A stretch of 64,000 nt of DNA from NCBI RefSeq assembly GCF_000377505.1, contig NZ_KB898197.1:1-64000 (forward strand), written 5' to 3'. A program made the position numbers and the translations under genes. Shown here one piece after another: positions 9,238 through 17,541 of the stretch. The notes beneath the pieces were generated by a model. The model made no database searches. It was given only the letters and a program-made list of their open reading frames with translations, and was not told the DNA's origin. Numbering within the stretch: position 1 is the stretch's first letter; each line of letters opens with the position of its first letter. The DNA comes from Paenibacillus massiliensis 2301065 = DSM 16942. Lineage in GTDB: Bacteria; Bacillota; Bacilli; Paenibacillales; Paenibacillaceae.

Positions 9238-10116
9238 GTGTATCATAAAACATTACCATACCGCGTATTCAGCATTTTCAATACCATCTTCCTGATTACT
9301 CTGGCGATTATGTGCATCATTCCGCTGGTGCACGTGCTGGCGGTGTCCTTCAGTGCGAAGTCAGCGGCTGACGCCAATATGGTTAACCTGTGGCCGGTAG
9401 GCTTCTCGCTGGAATCCTACAAGAAGACGATGAATAATCCTGTCTTCCTGAATTCTATCGGAATCTCGATTATGCGTACGATCATCGGGACTGCGCTTAC
9501 CCTGCTCCTCACGTTTTTGGCAGCGTACCCGCTGTCCAAAGAGAATTCGGTGTTCAAGGGAAGAAATGTATACTCCTGGATATTCGTATTCACTATGATT
9601 TTTAACGGAGGCTTGGTTCCGTTCTATATCGTCATTCAGAAGCTGAATTTGATGGATAATTTCCTTGTGCTGGTGCTTCCGGGAGCGGTCAACACGTTTC
9701 TGGTCATTCTGATGCTGAATTTCTTCCGTGGTATTCCAAATGAATTGGAGGAGGCTGCGCTGATTGATGGAGCAGGTCATTTCCGAACCTTGTTCAGCAT
9801 CTATCTGCCGATCTCCCTGCCTTCGATTGCGACGATTGCACTGTTCAGCATGGTATTCCATTGGAATTCCTGGTTCGATGGCCTGCTCTATATGAACAAT
9901 GCCAACAACTTCCCGCTCGCGACGTTCCTGCAGACCGTCATCATTCAACGTGATATGAGTTCAATGAGCGTAAACCCGATCGAAATGGAAATGATCTCGC
10001 AAAATACGGTCAAAGCCGCTCAGATCTTCATTGGCAGTGCACCGATTCTGATCGTCTACCCATTCCTGCAGCGCTTCTTCGTAAAAGGGATGACATTGGG
10101 CTCGGTTAAAGGTTAA
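9238..10116 (+). CDS. Sugar ABC transporter permease, LplC/YtcP type
   Basis: A 292-residue, six-helix CUT1 permease, partner of the protein at 8170. The coupling loop is EEAALIDGAGHFRT, the expected EAA motif. The start MYHKTLPYRVFSIFNTIFL resembles LplC/YesQ-type proteins. GTG 9238 is preceded by AGAGGGAGA, and no better start is seen. It is followed after 38 bases by the intracellular GH53 gene, implying one transcript and linking uptake to galactan breakdown. Confidence 0.94.
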   Translation: MYHKTLPYRVFSIFNTIFLITLAIMCIIPLVHVLAVSFSAKSAADANMVNLWPVGFSLESYKKTMNNPVFLNSIGISIMRTIIGTALTLLLTFLAAYPLSKENSVFKGRNVYSWIFVFTMIFNGGLVPFYIVIQKLNLMDNFLVLVLPGAVNTFLVILMLNFFRGIPNELEEAALIDGAGHFRTLFSIYLPISLPSIATIALFSMVFHWNSWFDGLLYMNNANNFPLATFLQTVIIQRDMSSMSVNPIEMEMISQNTVKAAQIFIGSAPILIVYPFLQRFFVKGMTLGSVKG

Positions 10117-10154
10117 TAGATGAAGTAACTATAACAAGCTGGAGTGGGGGAGTA

Positions 10155-11219
10155 GTGGTGGGCTATAAGTACAAGCCTTTCATTCAAGGGATGGATGTAT
10201 CCTTTATGGATGAAATCGAGCAGCATGGTGGGCACTATTATGATGAGCATGGCAGAGCTCAGGATTTGCTTGCGATGCTTAAGGATAATCATGTGAATGC
10301 CGTACGTCTGCGGATCTGGAATGATCCGCAGGGAGGCTTCTGCAACCTGGAACGTACCGTAGCTGTAGCTAAGCGGATCAAGGAGCAGGGCATGCAGTTC
10401 CTGCTGGACTTCCACTACTCCGACCGATGGGCAGATCCAGCCAATCAATGGAAGCCAGCCGCGTGGGAGAAGCTGTCCTATGAGGAGCTGCAACGCGCTG
10501 TGTGTATGTATACAGCAGATGTGCTGCGTGAGCTGCAGGAGCATGATGCTCTCCCCTATATGGTACAGATCGGGAATGAAATTACGCCTGGCATGCTGTG
10601 GGGTGAAGGACGCGTCGATGGGAAGCATAATACGGATGAGCAGTGGGAGCAATTCGCGGGACTTGTGAAATATGGGATCGCTGCCGTCAAGTCCGTAGAC
10701 CCGGACATTCAAGTGATGATTCATATTGATCGTGGCGGGGATGCCGCGGCCAGCCGTCAGTTCTATGACCGCTTTGAAGCGCTTGGTGTCGAGTACGATA
10801 CAATAGGCCTGTCCTTCTATCCTTGGTGGCATGGTACACTCGAAGCGTTGCGGGATAACATGAATGAGCTCGCGGAGCGTTATCGTAAAGACATTATTGT
10901 TGTAGAGACCGCTTATCCGTGGACGCTGGAGCAGCTCATGGATCATGAATGGATTCTCAATCAGGAGGAGCAGCTTCTGCCGGGCTACCCTGCTACAGTA
11001 GAAGGACAACGCCATTACCTGGAGGATTTGCTACGTATTATTCGTGAAGTCCCAGACAATCGTGGAGTAGGCTTCTACTATTGGGAGCCTGCCTGGATTC
11101 CATCCAAGTCGGAATGGTCCGTTGGTCATCCGAACAATTGGGGGAACCTTACGATGTTCGATTTCAAGAGACGCAAGCTGAATTCGTTCTCTGCACTGCT
11201 GCCGGTCTACTCACTCTGA
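10155..11219 (+). CDS. Cytoplasmic GH53 endo-beta-1,4-galactanase
   Basis: A 354-residue glycoside hydrolase family 53 protein, covering just the (beta/alpha)8 catalytic domain. Recognisable blocks are GMDVSFMDE, AVRLRIWNDP, LLDFHYSDRWADP and QIGNEITPGMLWGEG. The last contains the acid/base Glu142; Glu251 in IIVVETAYPW is the probable nucleophile. There is no signal peptide, so it should work in the cytosol on imported galacto-oligosaccharides. GTG 10155 (or GTG 10158) follows a G-rich ribosome site. It sits directly behind the permease genes and before a secreted GH53 paralogue that differs strongly in sequence, so the pair is not a recent duplication. Confidence 0.92.
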   Translation: MVGYKYKPFIQGMDVSFMDEIEQHGGHYYDEHGRAQDLLAMLKDNHVNAVRLRIWNDPQGGFCNLERTVAVAKRIKEQGMQFLLDFHYSDRWADPANQWKPAAWEKLSYEELQRAVCMYTADVLRELQEHDALPYMVQIGNEITPGMLWGEGRVDGKHNTDEQWEQFAGLVKYGIAAVKSVDPDIQVMIHIDRGGDAAASRQFYDRFEALGVEYDTIGLSFYPWWHGTLEALRDNMNELAERYRKDIIVVETAYPWTLEQLMDHEWILNQEEQLLPGYPATVEGQRHYLEDLLRIIREVPDNRGVGFYYWEPAWIPSKSEWSVGHPNNWGNLTMFDFKRRKLNSFSALLPVYSL

Positions 11220-11461
11220 CTTGTGTCACTAGCCTAGTTACGTAACAATCCTGAAGAGAGCTTCTTCTGCAAGAATTGTGTTGATTCAGCAAGCACATAA
11301 CGAGCGGCAGCCGATACAGGTTGCTGCTTGCAGCTGTATTGTCGGATTGACTCCATCAGTAGCAGGTAGAGGGGCATTCCCTACGCGTCAGATATGTCGA
11401 GAAGGCTTGAAGATTGTTAAAACATACTAAATGTTTCCAAATTACCCTTCCTGATCGTAAA

Positions 11462-11498
11462 AGATAGCGCTTACAATACTAGAGTAAACCGTTATCTT
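11462..11498 (+). promoter_or_regulatory. Candidate cre (CcpA) site overlapping a promoter
   Basis: AGATAGCGCTTACA (11462-11475) matches 12 of 14 positions of the TGWAARCGYTWNCW cre consensus. It overlaps a possible -35 TTACAA (11471-11476) set 16 bases before TATCTT (11493-11498). Glucose repression of the secreted galactanase would be expected. The rest of the 11220-11520 gap shows only imperfect short inverted repeats. Confidence 0.5.
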
Positions 11499-11520
11499 AT
11501 ATTTTAGGGAGGATGTCATT

Positions 11521-12567
11521 ATGAGAGGCATGAAGTCGGTATTATTGCTTGTATTAAGCTTGTCCTTGCTGCTAGTCCCATGGAGTACCGGAGTATCCAC
11601 GACTGTGGAGGCGGCGCCGGCCTTTGCCAAGGGTGCTGACATCAGTTGGGTGGCCGGAATGGAGGCGCAGGGCTACACCTGGAGGAATAAGCAGGGAGTA
11701 CAGAAGGATGTCCTGCAAATTTTGCGCGATGATTATCAGATTAATTCGGTACGGATTCGTGTATGGGTAAATCCTAATATGAACGATTATGGTAACGGCT
11801 ATATGAATGCTGACAAGGCTGCCGAGCTGGCTGCTCGTGCCAAGAAGCTGGGGATGAGCGTCATGCTGACGTTGCATTACAGCGATTCCTGGGCTGATCC
11901 GGGCAAGCAAAATAAGCCTTATGCATGGCGTAATCATAATTTCCAGCAGCTGATGGATGCAGTGTGGAGTCATACGGTCTATGTCATGAACACGATGAAG
12001 AACAAGGGAGTTACACCGGATTGGGTGCAGATTGGCAATGAGACCAGTGACGGAATGCTGTGGCCGGACGGCAGAGCATCGCAAAATATGAAGAATTATG
12101 CGTGGCTCGTGAACACGGGGCATAATGCCGTCAAGTCGGTTAGCAGCAGCACCAAGACCATCGTACATCTTGCTACCGGTGAGGATCGCGCGCTGTTTGA
12201 ATGGAATATTGGCGGACTGATTGACAATGGCGCTAATTTTGATATGGTGGGTATGTCCCTGTATCCTTCCAAGTCCGACTGGCAGAGCAAAGTGAATCAG
12301 ACGATTCAGAATGCTAATAATGTGATTAGCAAATACAAAAAAGATGTTGTGATTTCGGAAATCGGTTTGGAGTATAATGAAGCTGCGGCTGCTAAAAGCT
12401 TTATTTCGGATATCAAGCAGAAGGTAAGGAATCTATCGGGTGGAAGAGGCAAGGGCGTATTCTATTGGGAGCCTGCCGCGACTCCGGGCTACAACGATGG
12501 CTATAATAAAGGAGCCTGGGGAACAGACGGCCGACCTACGCAGGCCCTTGAGGGCTTCCTGAACTAA
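11521..12567 (+). CDS. Secreted GH53 arabinogalactan endo-beta-1,4-galactanase
   Basis: A 348-residue GH53 enzyme with a Sec signal peptide (MRGMKSVLLLVLSLSLLL..., cleavage near residue 31 after VEA). Catalytic Glu174 lies in QIGNETSDGMLWPDG and the nucleophile Glu280 in VVISEIG; SVRIRVWVNP and LTLHYSDSWADPG are further family blocks. It should cut beta-1,4-galactan side chains of pectin outside the cell. ATG 11521 follows AGGGAGG. It has its own promoter region with a cre-like site. Together with the importer, the cytosolic GH53 and galactokinase it completes a galactan route, although galT and galE are absent from the window. Confidence 0.94.
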   Translation: MRGMKSVLLLVLSLSLLLVPWSTGVSTTVEAAPAFAKGADISWVAGMEAQGYTWRNKQGVQKDVLQILRDDYQINSVRIRVWVNPNMNDYGNGYMNADKAAELAARAKKLGMSVMLTLHYSDSWADPGKQNKPYAWRNHNFQQLMDAVWSHTVYVMNTMKNKGVTPDWVQIGNETSDGMLWPDGRASQNMKNYAWLVNTGHNAVKSVSSSTKTIVHLATGEDRALFEWNIGGLIDNGANFDMVGMSLYPSKSDWQSKVNQTIQNANNVISKYKKDVVISEIGLEYNEAAAAKSFISDIKQKVRNLSGGRGKGVFYWEPAATPGYNDGYNKGAWGTDGRPTQALEGFLN

Positions 12568-12747
12568 TTTGAAAGCCTATGAAAGCTATTAGCTCATTCA
12601 GAGTGAACGCTGTGGACCAATAAGATATCTGCGATCACCAATCGACAAAAGGTGAGCATATGGCGAAATAGGGCAATCCGTGCAGGATGAGGGCAGCATC
12701 AGCCGCAGGTGTATGAAGTATAGTCTTATATTTGGAGGAAATTGAAG

Positions 12748-14028
12748 ATGACATCAGAATTGTTACAGCAGCAGACATGGCAGCAAGTTTTGGAGGAGCT
12801 ATACGGAGCAGCGAAGCTCAGCGAACAGACAGAACGTTATACCGCATTGTTGAAAGCGTATCAAGAGCATTTTGGTGCTTCGGCTCCTGTGTTGTTCAGC
12901 TCTCCTGGTAGAAGTGAGATCGGAGGGAACCATACGGACCATAACCATGGTAAAGTACTCGCAGCCAGTATAGATCTGGACACGATTGCAGCCGCTTCCA
13001 AGGTAGATGCTCCAGTCATTACGATCATTTCTGAAGGATATGCAGATAAGTTCGTCATTGATATTAGCGATTTGTCCCCTCAGTCTGGCGAAGGCGGTAC
13101 AGCAGCGCTGATTCGCGGCATTTCTGCAGGCTTTGCAGCACAAGGGCTGCAAGTGGGAGGTTTCCAGGCTTATGTGAGCACAAATGTAATCCCGGCCTCT
13201 GGCCTTAGCTCCTCTGCTTCCTTCGAAATGCTGATCGGAACGATTCTGAACACATTCTACAATGAAGGTTCACAGGATACGGTTGCGCTGGCCAAGATCG
13301 GGCAGTATGCGGAGAATCATTTCTGGAACAAGCCTTCCGGCCTCTTGGACCAAATGGCATGCGGCTATGGTGGATTCATCGCTATTGATTTTGCCAATCC
13401 GGCTACACCTGTCATTAATCCTGTACCCTATAATTTCAGAGAGAGCGGCTACTCGCTTGTCATCGTCAACACAGGCGGCAACCATGCCGATCTGACAGAG
13501 GATTACGCTGCTGTGCCGAATGAAATGAAGGCGGTTGCTCGTCTGTTGGGTGCGGAGGTACTTCGCGATGTGACGGAGGAGCAGATCTACGCGAATCTGA
13601 AGCAGCTGCGAGAGCAAGCAGGGGACCGTGCGGTTATGCGTGCATTGCACTTCCTCGCAGAGAACGACCGGGTAGATGCCCAAGTGGAAGCTCTGACAAG
13701 CAATCAATTCGATGACTTCCTGACCTTGATTACCGAGTCGGGGAACTCCTCGTGGAAATGGCTGCAGAATGTATATCAGGATTCCAACGTCAAGGAGCAG
13801 GGAATTTCTATTACTCTGGCCGTGACTGAGCTGTACCTGAAGCGTATCGGTCAGGGAGCTTGTCGTGTGCATGGTGGTGGATTTGCTGGTGTTATTCTGG
13901 CGATCCTGCCGGATGAATATGTAGCTGGCTATGAAGAGCTGATCAAGAAGACGGTCGATACATCAACCTTTGTCATTCATGTGCGCCCATATGGAGCGAT
14001 CTGTCTTAATGACTTGCTGAAAGGCTAA
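12748..14028 (+). CDS. galK: Galactokinase
   Basis: A 426-residue GHMP-family sugar kinase that phosphorylates galactose at C1. The galactokinase signature appears as SSPGRSEIGGNHTDHNHG (residues 51-68), a variant of GRxNxIGEHTDYNxG, and the ATP loop as PASGLSSSASFE (149-160). The C-terminal GHMP motif reads RVHGGGFAGVI. I use ATG 12748, seven bases after GGAGGAA, not the in-frame TTG six bases earlier. It follows the two galactanase genes, consistent with use of the freed galactose. The signature departs from the consensus (Gly-Asn-His in place of Gly-Glu-His), as in several Firmicute galactokinases of this length. Confidence 0.92.
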   Translation: MTSELLQQQTWQQVLEELYGAAKLSEQTERYTALLKAYQEHFGASAPVLFSSPGRSEIGGNHTDHNHGKVLAASIDLDTIAAASKVDAPVITIISEGYADKFVIDISDLSPQSGEGGTAALIRGISAGFAAQGLQVGGFQAYVSTNVIPASGLSSSASFEMLIGTILNTFYNEGSQDTVALAKIGQYAENHFWNKPSGLLDQMACGYGGFIAIDFANPATPVINPVPYNFRESGYSLVIVNTGGNHADLTEDYAAVPNEMKAVARLLGAEVLRDVTEEQIYANLKQLREQAGDRAVMRALHFLAENDRVDAQVEALTSNQFDDFLTLITESGNSSWKWLQNVYQDSNVKEQGISITLAVTELYLKRIGQGACRVHGGGFAGVILAILPDEYVAGYEELIKKTVDTSTFVIHVRPYGAICLNDLLKG

Positions 14029-14172
14029 ATTTCCTCTACAGCAAGTGAAACTCACACCTCATTAATGATGGTAACTCGTCATCCCGACATGATCCTGTCC
14101 TGTACCGCATAGACTGAAGCAAGAGCGTTCAATTCTTGAATTCAGGTTCTTTGTGGACAGGGGGAGCATGGT

Positions 14173-14502
14173 ATGAAGGTGCTCATATTGATCAGGGCGG
14201 CAGATGAGAGAAGTGAGGCCTTACAGTTGGAGGGGTGTCAGGCTTATGTGCTGGAGAAGGGCTGGGAGAGCGGAGAGGTGGTTCGCGTGCGAGCGCAGGA
14301 GGAATATGAATTTGATCCTGAGCAGCTAGCGCCCCGGTTGGACCAGGCTACCATCGTGTTGACTCCAGACCTGTCTTGTATTACGGACTCCATTTATGTA
14401 TTTCATCAGTTTCTGCGGCAGCTGCATGCCCAGCGGCTCTCTCTTCATACCGTAAAGGATGGAGAGGTCGTAGATTTTTCGCCAATTCATGTCCTGGACT
14501 AG
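14173..14502 (+). CDS. Hypothetical protein, 109 aa
   Basis: Not recognised. The 109-residue product MKVLILIRAADERSEALQL... begins with a hydrophobic strand and alternates predicted strands and helices, compatible with a small Rossmann-like fold. It has no signal peptide, membrane helix or cysteine motif beyond two Cys. AGGGGGAGC lies about nine bases before ATG 14173. It stands between galK and an AAA ATPase gene, separated from both. Coding bias looks normal for the region, which supports a real gene. Confidence 0.6.
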   Translation: MKVLILIRAADERSEALQLEGCQAYVLEKGWESGEVVRVRAQEEYEFDPEQLAPRLDQATIVLTPDLSCITDSIYVFHQFLRQLHAQRLSLHTVKDGEVVDFSPIHVLD

Positions 14503-14524
14503 AGCAGGATCAGGATGGGGTTTC

Positions 14525-14614
14525 TTCAAGACTTTAAGACTTCAAGACTTTAAGACTTCAAGACTTTAAGACTGCAAGATTGCAAGGTCTACAAAGTCTA
14601 CAAAGTCTACAAAG
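14525..14614. repeat. Two adjacent short tandem arrays (16 bp x3, 9 bp x3)
   Basis: Unit TTCAAGACTTTAAGAC repeats three times exactly (14525-14572). After a degenerate bridge, TCTACAAAG repeats three times exactly (14588-14614), then a decayed copy TTTATAAGG. The array begins 22 bases after the upstream stop codon. There are no spacers of constant length, so this is not CRISPR. The remainder of the 14503-14831 gap holds a possible -10 TATAAT at 14749 and nothing else clear. Confidence 0.92.
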
Positions 14615-14831
14615 TTTATAAGGCTTGCAAGCTACTACTCTCAGGCTTGGGAGGGTGCTTTGCAGGCCTTATTTTGCGTTTCATGAGGTTAACAACGAGT
14701 GAATAAGCAGAACTGCAATCAGAATGCTTCGGGTGTTGGACTTGGGTTATAATTTTAATAGGAAAATGTCAACAAGAGGCGAAGGTCACTATCCGATCCA
14801 AGCTTAATACGGATTGTAGAGGGAGGCGGAA

Positions 14832-15623
14832 ATGAGCAGATTAGATGACAATACCTTTGGGCGGGAGCCTTTTTTGCGGGCAGTTCGGCTTCTTCGGGAG
14901 ATGATTCCACATGACTCATGCTATCCGTTTAATTTGGGGGTCGTCAGGCAGTTGTCGGAGCTACAATTTCATCCTGCGGTCACATATATAGTAGGCGAGA
15001 ACGGTGCAGGAAAGTCCACACTGATGGAAGGGATAGCCGTAGCTTGGGGCTTCAACGCCGAAGGTGGAACGCGAAATAATGCTTTTTCTACGCAGGCAAC
15101 ACATTCCTCGTTGTATAACTACTTACGACTGGTACGGAGCACGCGTCAGGCACGAGATGGTTTCTTCTTCAGAGCGGAGAGCTACTACAATCTGGCTACA
15201 CATATAGACGAACTGGATATGGACGAACTGGATGCAGTGCCAGGGCCCAAAATCAAGGATGCCTATGGTGGGAAATCATTGCATGAGCAATCGCATGGTG
15301 AGTCGTTCTTTGCTGCTTTTGTACATCGTTTTCGTGGAAATGGACTGTATATTCTGGATGAGCCGGAGGCTGCCCTATCCCCGCTTCGCCAAATGGCTAT
15401 GCTGACTCGCATTCATCAGTTGGTGCGGCAAGGCTCCCAATTCATCATTTCTACGCATTCTCCGATTATTATGGCATATCCACAGTCATGGATTTATAAG
15501 GTGGACCAGGAGGGGCTGAATCGGTGCAGCCTGGAGGAGACAGATCATTATATTGTCACCAAAGAATTCATGAACAATCGGGAGCGTATGCTTGGTGAGC
15601 TACTGGATGATGAGGATGAGTGA
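14832..15623 (+). CDS. AAA/ABC-type ATPase (COG3910-like), 263 aa
   Basis: A soluble P-loop ATPase of the predicted-ATPase (COG3910/YhaN-like) group. Walker A is GENGAGKST (55-63), Walker B is LYILDEPEAAL, and a switch histidine follows in FIISTHSP. There is no transmembrane part and no nuclease domain. ATG 14832 follows GAGGGAGGCGGAA. Family members are single-gene ABC-like ATPases of unknown role; some homologues take part in anti-phage or toxin systems, but no partner gene is adjacent here, as the next gene is an amidase more than 200 bases away. Function remains open. Confidence 0.85.
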   Translation: MSRLDDNTFGREPFLRAVRLLREMIPHDSCYPFNLGVVRQLSELQFHPAVTYIVGENGAGKSTLMEGIAVAWGFNAEGGTRNNAFSTQATHSSLYNYLRLVRSTRQARDGFFFRAESYYNLATHIDELDMDELDAVPGPKIKDAYGGKSLHEQSHGESFFAAFVHRFRGNGLYILDEPEAALSPLRQMAMLTRIHQLVRQGSQFIISTHSPIIMAYPQSWIYKVDQEGLNRCSLEETDHYIVTKEFMNNRERMLGELLDDEDE

Positions 15624-15855
15624 ACAGATCACATGTGAGTATAAAGTCGCTGCTGGCTGATGTGATGCATTAACTCGGCTTATATATAATGCTAATTTCC
15701 TGCTGTCTCCTTAGTGCTTCCTCCAAAAATATGCTGGAATGGTTTACGTAAGATCAATACCTCTCTTAAGATGGTATCACGTTGAACCATGGCTACTTGG
15801 GTGGCAGCATGGACAGTTGGACTGCAATCAAGGTCCTCTGGAAGGAGGTCTGAAC

Positions 15856-17034
15856 ATGAAGCAATCACACAGTGCGGTGTTCCGATCCGTCGCCGTGGAG
15901 CCTCTGGCTGAGGGTATACTGAGCGGTCTGAGCTTCATGGTGAAGGATGTATTTGCCGTCAAGGGCCATACCAATGGTGCGGGCAATCCAAGCTGGCTCT
16001 CCTCGCATACTCCGGCTGAGCAGCATGCCGAGGCAGTGCAGCTTCTTCTGCAGCAAGGGGCGAAGCTGTCGGGGATGACGCATACGGACGAATTGATGTA
16101 CAGCCTTAACGGTGAAAATATTCATTATGGAACACCATTAAATCCCGAGGCCCCGGATCGCATACCCGGAGGCTCTTCCAGCGGCTCCGCCTCTGCTGTA
16201 GCCTCCGGGCTGGCTGATTTTACGCTAGGAACAGATACGGGCGGTTCAGTTCGAGTGCCTTCAGCTTATTGCGGCGTATACGGGATGCGGCCAACTTACG
16301 GCAGTGTGTCATTAGACGGCGTCATCCCCTTGGCAGGTAGCTTTGATACGGTCGGCTGGATCACTCGTGATCCTGAGCTGATGCTGAAGCTTGGCCGGGC
16401 ATTGTTACCTTCTAACAGCTTCGGAGAAATTGGATTCACGCGCATGTTATTCCCCGAAGAGGCGTGGGAGCTGGCTGATGAGAGCAGTCGTGGTATTCTG
16501 GAGAATGAGCTTAGCAAGCTGGGGAGCTTACAAGTGGAACGTGAAATGGTACGTATTGCTCCAGATGGGTTAGCGGAATGGATGAGCGTATTTCGTATCA
16601 TACAGGGCTACGAGATATGGCAGACCCATGGCGAATGGATCGAGCGCACGAAGCCTGTCTTTGGGCCCGACATCACAGAGCGCTTCGCTTGGGCTCGCAC
16701 CATTGAGCAGGCAGACTATAGAGAGCAACAGCACCGGAGGCAGCAGATGGTGAAGCAATTGACTCGTGTGCTCTCGAACGGGGAGTTGCTCGTTATTCCG
16801 ACTACGCCGGGGGCTGCTCCCAAGCTGGGGCTTGCCGGGGCACACATCGAGAGACGCAGAAGCCAGACGATGCAGCTGACCTGCATTGCTGGATTATGCG
16901 GACTACCTCAGCTAACGATTCCACTTGGCACAGATCAGGGCTGTCCACTGGCAATCTCCGTAATTGCGGGTCAGAATCAGGATCTACGCCTTCTGGAATG
17001 GGCTGTGAGCATCCTTCCTGTATTGAAGTCATAG
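15856..17034 (+). CDS. Amidase-signature family protein
   Basis: A 392-residue Ser-Ser-Lys amidase. Lys30 lies in SFMVKDVF, the cis-Ser107 in PGGSSSGSASA, and the nucleophile Ser131 in GTDTGGSVRVP; the 24-residue spacing between the two serines matches the family. ATG 15856 has AAGGAGGT at the ideal distance, so the longer reading frame from 15739 is not used. At under 400 residues it is compact, near AtzF/allophanate-hydrolase-N and Glu-tRNA amidotransferase A relatives, but no GatB or GatC is nearby. Substrate unknown. A terminator follows at 17094. Confidence 0.88.
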   Translation: MKQSHSAVFRSVAVEPLAEGILSGLSFMVKDVFAVKGHTNGAGNPSWLSSHTPAEQHAEAVQLLLQQGAKLSGMTHTDELMYSLNGENIHYGTPLNPEAPDRIPGGSSSGSASAVASGLADFTLGTDTGGSVRVPSAYCGVYGMRPTYGSVSLDGVIPLAGSFDTVGWITRDPELMLKLGRALLPSNSFGEIGFTRMLFPEEAWELADESSRGILENELSKLGSLQVEREMVRIAPDGLAEWMSVFRIIQGYEIWQTHGEWIERTKPVFGPDITERFAWARTIEQADYREQQHRRQQMVKQLTRVLSNGELLVIPTTPGAAPKLGLAGAHIERRRSQTMQLTCIAGLCGLPQLTIPLGTDQGCPLAISVIAGQNQDLRLLEWAVSILPVLKS

Positions 17035-17093
17035 TTGCAAGAGACAGATTTGGCCGGGTACCAGGCTCGCACTCATTATTATATTAGCCAAGC

Positions 17094-17131
17094 AGAGCGG
17101 CGTTCTCCTGTTGGAGAATTGCTGCTCTTTT
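17094..17131 (+). terminator. Intrinsic terminator after the amidase gene
   Basis: AGAGCGGCGTTCTCC pairs with GGAGAATTGCTGCTCT around a TGTT loop and runs into TTTT. Confidence 0.85.
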
Positions 17132-17174
17132 GCATATTGAGGTGTAGTTTATTTCGTCAAAGGTAGTAAAGAGT

Positions 17175-17217
17175 TTGTATTTCGCATCGTTATATCGTAA
17201 TATATGAATATAACGAT
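17175..17217 (+). promoter_or_regulatory. Promoter with palindromic ArsR-type operator
   Basis: TTGTAT (17175-17180) and TAATAT (17198-17203) are 17 bases apart. The -10 is bracketed by the perfect pair ATCGTTATAT (17186-17195) and ATATAACGAT (17208-17217). It ends 21 bases before the ArsR gene, so autorepression is likely. Confidence 0.7.
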
Positions 17218-17238
17218 TTCGAGAGGGGATTAGTACTG

Positions 17239-17541
17239 ATGCAAAAGGATGTCATCACAACTTATGGAGAAGCTGCGGAGCTGCTGAAGGCGCTGGCCCA
17301 TCCTGTAAGGCTATGTATTGTCAACGGGTTACTGACCAAGAAGGAGTGTAATGTGGCCTTCATGCAGGAATGTCTGGATCTTCCACAATCAACAGTATCC
17401 CAGCATTTACAGAAGCTGCGTAGCGCAGGGATCGTCGAAGCGAAGCGCAATGGCTTGGAAGTATATTATACGATTGCGAACGACCGAATCAGACAACTGG
17501 TAAGGGTGCTCGTTGCAGAGGAGGAAATATTTCATGGGTAA
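17239..17541 (+). CDS. ArsR-family winged-helix repressor
   Basis: A 100-residue ArsR/SmtB-type regulator. The recognition helix region reads LPQSTVSQHLQKLRSAGIVEAKRNG, followed by wing VYYTIAND. Cysteines occur at KKECNVAFMQECLDL and earlier in RLCIVNG. The classical metal box ELCVCDL is not seen, so a thiol or persulfide signal is more likely than arsenite; this is inference, helped by the downstream gene, which encodes sulfane-sulfur chemistry. The gene overlaps that downstream gene by eight bases and lies just after a palindrome covering the promoter. Confidence 0.9.
   Translation: MQKDVITTYGEAAELLKALAHPVRLCIVNGLLTKKECNVAFMQECLDLPQSTVSQHLQKLRSAGIVEAKRNGLEVYYTIANDRIRQLVRVLVAEEEIFHG

Noticed and set aside
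14525..14614. Possible CRISPR array
   Set aside because: Repeat units are contiguous, without unique spacers, and no cas gene is present.
15739..15855. Longer N-terminus for the amidase
   Set aside because: ATG 15856 has a near-perfect ribosome site and gives the family-typical start.
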